A stretch of DNA of 47,963 bases from an uncultured Saprospiraceae bacterium (GTDB lineage: Bacteria; Bacteroidota; Bacteroidia; Chitinophagales; Saprospiraceae). The notes beneath the pieces were generated by a model that was not told the DNA's origin, did not search any database, and worked only from the letters and a program-made list of their open reading frames with translations. Position 1 is the stretch's first letter, and each line of letters begins with the position of its first letter. Positions 44,163 to 47,963 of this stretch are shown here, piece after piece. The stretch is from positions 1-47,963 of the forward strand of contig CALLMH010000009.1 of NCBI GenBank assembly GCA_938007965.1, read 5' to 3'. Both the position numbers and the translations under genes were made by a program.

Positions 44163-45596
44163 ATGGATAATAAAACGGACAAAATAGAAGAACAATTAGC
44201 CGGGGGCAATTCGGATCGATTGTTTAAGATCAAAGCTTATGTAAAAGGATTTCTAAAGGATGCATTAGACCTCGAGCATGGTGTAGATAAGTTACTCACG
44301 ATAAATGAGATAAAAGAAAAAAACTCCATGAGTGGCGCCAATGCATGGATGCTCATGTGTAGTATCGTAATAGCATCTGTGGGATTAGATATGAATTCTC
44401 CAGCTGTAATCATCGGTGCCATGCTTATCTCACCATTGATGTCCCCTATATTGGGAATGGGTCTCGCGGTAGGAATTAATGATAAAAATACTCTAAAAAA
44501 GAGTCTCGCTCATTTCGGCATGGCGGTATTGATAGCGCTGATCACCTCGACGCTATATTTCTTACTTACACCACTGGGCGAACGCACACCAGAGATCATG
44601 GCTAGAACGAGCCCTGGCCCGCTGGATATATTCATAGCCTTCTTCGGAGGTATCGCAGGGATTGTTTCTATAGCTCGAAAAGATATTTCCACTACCCTTC
44701 CAGGAGTAGCCATCGCGACAGCCTTGATGCCTCCACTATGTGTTACGGGATTTGGTATCGCCAAAGGTTTCGGTGATATTGCTATGTATTCTTTATTTCT
44801 ATTTATTATCAATACAGTATTTGTATCATTGGCTACATTTATCATTGTCCGATTCGTGCTACACTTCCCGCAGCGGGATTTCGAGGAACCAAAAGAGAAA
44901 AGAAATAATGCTATTTATATGCTTCTATTTTTGCTTACTATCTCTGTGATTTCTTATTTCCCGTTTAGTAAATTGTTATCGGACAGAGAGTTGAACCAAA
45001 AAGTAGATCAGCTGGTAGATAAAGTATTCGAAGGGAATAATGAATTATTCGATGGTAAAGAATTAATAAAAAGTGGCGACAGCTTGCTTGTAATCCTGAA
45101 AGTATACGGTGATGGTAAGGAATTCATGACTGATGATAGCCATAGAAGTATCACCAAAGAAATAGGTCTAGACAATACTACTGTCCAGATCGTATCAACT
45201 ACGAATATCAATGAAGATGATATTAACGGTTTACGTAAAGAGATATTAAGCGTACAAGATGCTACAGCACAACTCAATTACATAAAAGATAAGAGTACCG
45301 AAAACGATAAAATCATAGTAACCCTCAAGGAAGAACTGGCTACTTTTAAGATGAAGGAGGATCTATTCTTAGAGCGAACTGGTTTCATAAAAGCGATATA
45401 TCCCGATGCCATAAAAAGCGTAAGCTATGCCCGTGGTCAGAAAAATAACTTTAAAGATATATCTGATAATATCCCTATCTACATCATAGATTGGGCAGAT
45501 AAGGGTAAGGACTACAAAGAAAAAGAGGCGATGATCAAACGAGTATTAGCTACACAAAAGGGAATGGAGAACATCCGTGTCGTTCATAATTATTGA
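44163..45596 (+). CDS. DUF389 (TIGR00341-like) membrane protein
   Basis: The product is 477 residues from ATG 44163; a TTG six bases earlier is also in frame. A helical head is followed by the DUF389 core of five to seven membrane helices: G-A-M-L-I-S-P-L-M-S-P-I-L-G, F-F-G-G-I-A-G-I-V-S-I-A-R-K and A-I-A-T-A-L-M-P-P-L-C-V. A long soluble C terminus (about 280-477) includes a possible coiled coil (about 380-400). The function of DUF389 is unknown. It starts 8 bp after lolD, so they share a transcript. The gap 45597-45867 holds only a weak hairpin. Confidence 0.88.
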   Translation: MDNKTDKIEEQLAGGNSDRLFKIKAYVKGFLKDALDLEHGVDKLLTINEIKEKNSMSGANAWMLMCSIVIASVGLDMNSPAVIIGAMLISPLMSPILGMGLAVGINDKNTLKKSLAHFGMAVLIALITSTLYFLLTPLGERTPEIMARTSPGPLDIFIAFFGGIAGIVSIARKDISTTLPGVAIATALMPPLCVTGFGIAKGFGDIAMYSLFLFIINTVFVSLATFIIVRFVLHFPQRDFEEPKEKRNNAIYMLLFLLTISVISYFPFSKLLSDRELNQKVDQLVDKVFEGNNELFDGKELIKSGDSLLVILKVYGDGKEFMTDDSHRSITKEIGLDNTTVQIVSTTNINEDDINGLRKEILSVQDATAQLNYIKDKSTENDKIIVTLKEELATFKMKEDLFLERTGFIKAIYPDAIKSVSYARGQKNNFKDISDNIPIYIIDWADKGKDYKEKEAMIKRVLATQKGMENIRVVHNY

Positions 45597-45867
45597 TTCT
45601 TGGATGATGCCTCAAGGTGAGTTTTTCTTTCGGATCGGTTAGGGAGGGATATCTGTAAATAATGAATATCCTTATTCCATAACAGTTATCTAACTACTTC
45701 TGAAAATATTATTGCGAAAACAAATTTTCTAAACAGCACCAAACTCAACGACTAAGGCAACTTTATCTTGTTGCAGCAACTTTATAAAATACCAGAATTT
45801 AGAAATTGTACTTACTTCTAAACATACCTAGGGATATTCCGAAAGGCAGAATATGATTTTTCCCTGA

Positions 45868-47310
45868 TTAACCCCAGTGATTTGGCTTTACGATAGATTT
45901 AGGATAGTCTGTTCCGAGGTTCACTTTATATTTAGACAGGGCAGGTGCATCTAGTTTGAATACAGTATGGACTAACTCACTCGGCACGTTTTTTAATTCT
46001 GGCAGCCAATATTTGATATATTCAGCTTGCGTATCGTATCTCTTACTCTGAGATATCACATTGAAGTATCTATCTTCTCTCGGATCTGAACCAACTCCAG
46101 CGATATAATTCCAGTTGCCATAATTGCTACATGGATCATAATCAATAAGTAATGACTCAAAATACTCTGCCCCGAGCAACCAATTAAGTTTTAAATCTTT
46201 TACTAGGAAACTAGCCACATTCTGTCTGCCTCTATTGGACATGAATCCCGTTGCATTCAGTTCTCTCATATTCGCATCGACGAATGGGATCCCCGTCGAA
46301 CCCGTCGCCCACTTATCAAACAGTGATCGATCCTCTAACCAAGCTGGTACCGGTTCATCTTTTGTACCTGTCTCTTTGAATATAGCATTACCAAATTTCT
46401 TACCTGTGAGCCTGAAGAAGTCACGCCACATCAATTCGAAGAACATCCAATATGTACTTTTATTGCTGGTTCTTTCTTGCTCGTATCGCTTTAGCTCTGC
46501 ATAGATCATCTTAGGAGAAAGACATCCCTGTGCCAGCCATGGACTAAACTTAGAACTAAAATCCCGTCCAAGAAGTCCATTTCTAGTTTCTTTATAATCT
46601 GTAATTAGGTCACTGTCCCAGAAATAATATTTCAATTGTGCGAGAGCTTCAGACTCTCCACCTTTCCATGCAAATCCTCCTTTATCATTGACAGGAAACT
46701 CTTCGTGACCTAAGTCAGCGAGCGAGGGCACCTCGCCAAAATCTACAGATATACTAAGTGGACTAAATCTATCAGTCGGCGCAGGCAGAGGATCTCTCAC
46801 GGGGATAAACTTCTCTACTTCCTTACGAAACTGAGTAAATATATCAGGCGTTTGTGTGACTGGAAACGGAAGATCAGCGGTATAGAATAACATTTTACCT
46901 CTAGAATATCTGATTTCTTGACCGATGGCCCATAGGCTGTTTTCCAACGCATCTTGGACGTCTACTTCTTCTTGAGTTCTTTCTCTGTTACAAAAAACCC
47001 AATTAGACTTCACCTCGTCTGCCAACTTCAGTAATTCTTCTTCGGGATTTCCTACTCTGACATACAGATCAGATCCCAAGTTTTGCAGCCTTTGTTTTAG
47101 ATCGATAACAGATTCTATTATGAATTTTGCTCTGTATTTCCCAGTTTTTGCAAACCCAAACTTAGTCTGTCCCGAAAATACTCTCGGATCGAATATATAA
47201 GTGGGTATCACCTCCCCCGCAGACTGCATGGCCTCTTGTAGAGCCTCATTGTCATGTAACCTGAGGTCATTTCTAAACCAAACAATCGCCTTTTTATTAT
47301 CTTTATTCAT
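45868..47310 (-). CDS. DASH-type cryptochrome/photolyase
   Basis: This flavoprotein is of the photolyase/cryptochrome family and repairs UV pyrimidine dimers, in DASH enzymes mainly in single-stranded DNA. The 480 residues start I-V-W-F-R-N-D-L-R-L-H-D-N-E-A-L and have the DASH segment L-P-F-P-V-T-Q-T-P-D-I-F-T-Q-F-R-K. The FAD-binding region has F-F-E-L-M-W-R-D-F-F-R, F-V-D-A-N-M-R-E-L, G-W-F-M-S-N-R-G-R-Q-N-V-A-S-like motifs and D-Y-D-P-C-S-N-Y-G-N-W-N-Y. The MTHF antenna pocket is likely present. A 14-bp perfect palindrome lies 36 bp upstream of the start. Confidence 0.93.
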   Translation of the reverse strand: MNKDNKKAIVWFRNDLRLHDNEALQEAMQSAGEVIPTYIFDPRVFSGQTKFGFAKTGKYRAKFIIESVIDLKQRLQNLGSDLYVRVGNPEEELLKLADEVKSNWVFCNRERTQEEVDVQDALENSLWAIGQEIRYSRGKMLFYTADLPFPVTQTPDIFTQFRKEVEKFIPVRDPLPAPTDRFSPLSISVDFGEVPSLADLGHEEFPVNDKGGFAWKGGESEALAQLKYYFWDSDLITDYKETRNGLLGRDFSSKFSPWLAQGCLSPKMIYAELKRYEQERTSNKSTYWMFFELMWRDFFRLTGKKFGNAIFKETGTKDEPVPAWLEDRSLFDKWATGSTGIPFVDANMRELNATGFMSNRGRQNVASFLVKDLKLNWLLGAEYFESLLIDYDPCSNYGNWNYIAGVGSDPREDRYFNVISQSKRYDTQAEYIKYWLPELKNVPSELVHTVFKLDAPALSKYKVNLGTDYPKSIVKPNHWG

Positions 47311-47345
47311 CGGGGAACTTATTTATACCTGAGTAAAATAATCAA

Positions 47346-47359
47346 TCTAGTATACTAGA
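47346..47359. promoter_or_regulatory. 14-bp perfect palindrome upstream of the photolyase gene
   Basis: TCTAGTATACTAGA is a perfect palindrome. It lies 36 bp before the start codon of the photolyase gene, a typical position for a dimeric regulator. No regulator can be assigned from sequence. Confidence 0.5.
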
Positions 47360-47575
47360 AGATTGTAACTCAATAAACGGCTGTAAATGTAATTGGTTTT
47401 ATTCATTTTACAATCTATTTGCTAAATATGAGAAATCTCGAGAAAAAGAAATGGCAAAGTCAACTCAAATCTGAAATACCAGACAGGTTAGATTTATTCC
47501 TTTTATTTTTAATTCTCAAACAAAATTGAAATTTCTATTTTTACATCAATTTATATACTATCGAAATCAAGACCA

Positions 47576-47824
47576 ATGCAAATAAGATGTGACCTCTGCT
47601 CAAAAGATATAGAATTAAATGAACCACACCATACGATAAATTTTCATCGTGAGAGATATGATGGAGAAGCAATATCTGTGGATTACGCTGAGACTATTTT
47701 AACCACTTGTATAAAGTGTGGAAAAAACATAAACAAGCAAGCTGTTGCTAGGGTTCTTTCAAATCCTAATGCAGATAAAGCTAGATTATTAGGGGAGTTA
47801 TTTATCCCGATGCCCGTAAATTAA
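47576..47824 (+). CDS. Small two-CxxC (zinc-ribbon-like) protein
   Basis: The 82-residue protein has two cysteine pairs, C-D-L-C (5-8) and C-I-K-C (45-48), spaced as in a zinc ribbon. There is no signal peptide or membrane helix. The C-terminal helix (A-V-A-R-V-L-S-N-P-N-A-D-K-A-R-L-L-G-E) is unassigned. Metal binding and a nucleic-acid or protein contact are likely, but no named family was recognised. The sequence after it (47825-47963) shows no further gene. Confidence 0.65.
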   Translation: MQIRCDLCSKDIELNEPHHTINFHRERYDGEAISVDYAETILTTCIKCGKNINKQAVARVLSNPNADKARLLGELFIPMPVN

Positions 47825-47963
47825 ATATATCTAATCGGATTAGGTTAAAGAAAATTGCTAACGTTAGCGACTATCCAATTAAAATTATATCCTCACACAA
47901 TGGTATGTCTTTGCTTTCTTCTTTACTACCCTAGTTACTGTACGCTACTTTTATTACACAATT

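Noticed and set aside
1-47963. tRNA, rRNA or CRISPR elements
   Set aside because: No cloverleaf-like arms with T-loop consensus, no rRNA signature and no regularly spaced short repeats were seen in any gap. A covariance-model scan would be needed to exclude small RNAs fully.

Overview
The window reads as a chromosomal segment of a Gram-negative member of the Bacteroidota, most like a free-living Saprospiria, Cytophagia or Flavobacteriia lineage. The evidence is AT-rich DNA, promoter-like TAnnTTTG boxes without strong Shine-Dalgarno sequences, KdsB (LPS Kdo activation), several lipoproteins with a Bacteroidota-style lipobox, three DUF4252 proteins beside an ECF-type sigma factor, a LolD-type ATPase and a Cry-DASH photolyase. 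Species cannot be named from sequence reading alone.

Layout. Bases 1-930 are a decayed mobile-element zone: the 3' end of a HigA-type antitoxin gene, domains V-VI plus the last reverse-transcriptase codons of a group II intron (minus strand), and a second, frameshifted copy of the same RT tail 559 bp away. From 970 to 8420 come a thioredoxin, a three-domain LigD (polymerase-phosphoesterase-ligase, no Ku in view) followed by a UbiA-like membrane protein, a SelL/AhpC-like redox protein, RarA and an acyl-CoA dehydrogenase. From 8800 to 18680 come an NfeD-flotillin pair, an SDR, an SlyD-like FKBP, a YbbA-YbbP-type ABC system divergent from a TesA-like GDSL lipoprotein, a methyltransferase and an OmpA-type lipoprotein.

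From 18900 to 23760 there is a small four-cysteine membrane protein and a probable operon of secreted PIG-L deacetylase, a 33-residue single-span protein and a sodium:solute symporter. From 23930 to 27570 an 815-residue GAF protein precedes an HD-domain protein whose C-terminal half looks like the PycTM effector of Pycsar anti-phage systems. No cyclase is seen beside it. KdsB converges on this pair. From 28650 to 32060 lies a regulatory cassette: sigma factor, a membrane protein with four tandem 65-residue anti-sigma-like repeats, and three successive DUF4252 exported proteins. A UPF1/IGHMBP2-like helicase and a coiled-coil protein of unknown function follow.

The 524-bp gap at 34998-35521 carries no convincing gene but a series of inverted repeats, including a 12-bp stem nested in an outer stem, and ends in a terminator-like hairpin. 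The minus-strand block 35522-43187 is housekeeping: PyrF, NifU-like protein, Mrp (without the CxxC), NhaC, Ung, a Fur-family regulator and RelA/SpoT, with the last two coupled by one base. On the plus strand LolD (TTG start) and a DUF389 protein follow. The window ends with Cry-DASH, which has a 14-bp perfect palindrome upstream, and a small two-CxxC protein.

No tRNA, rRNA or CRISPR array was recognised. The strongest candidates for new biology are the GAF/HD-PycTM pair, the four-repeat sigma cassette and the multi-hairpin gap.
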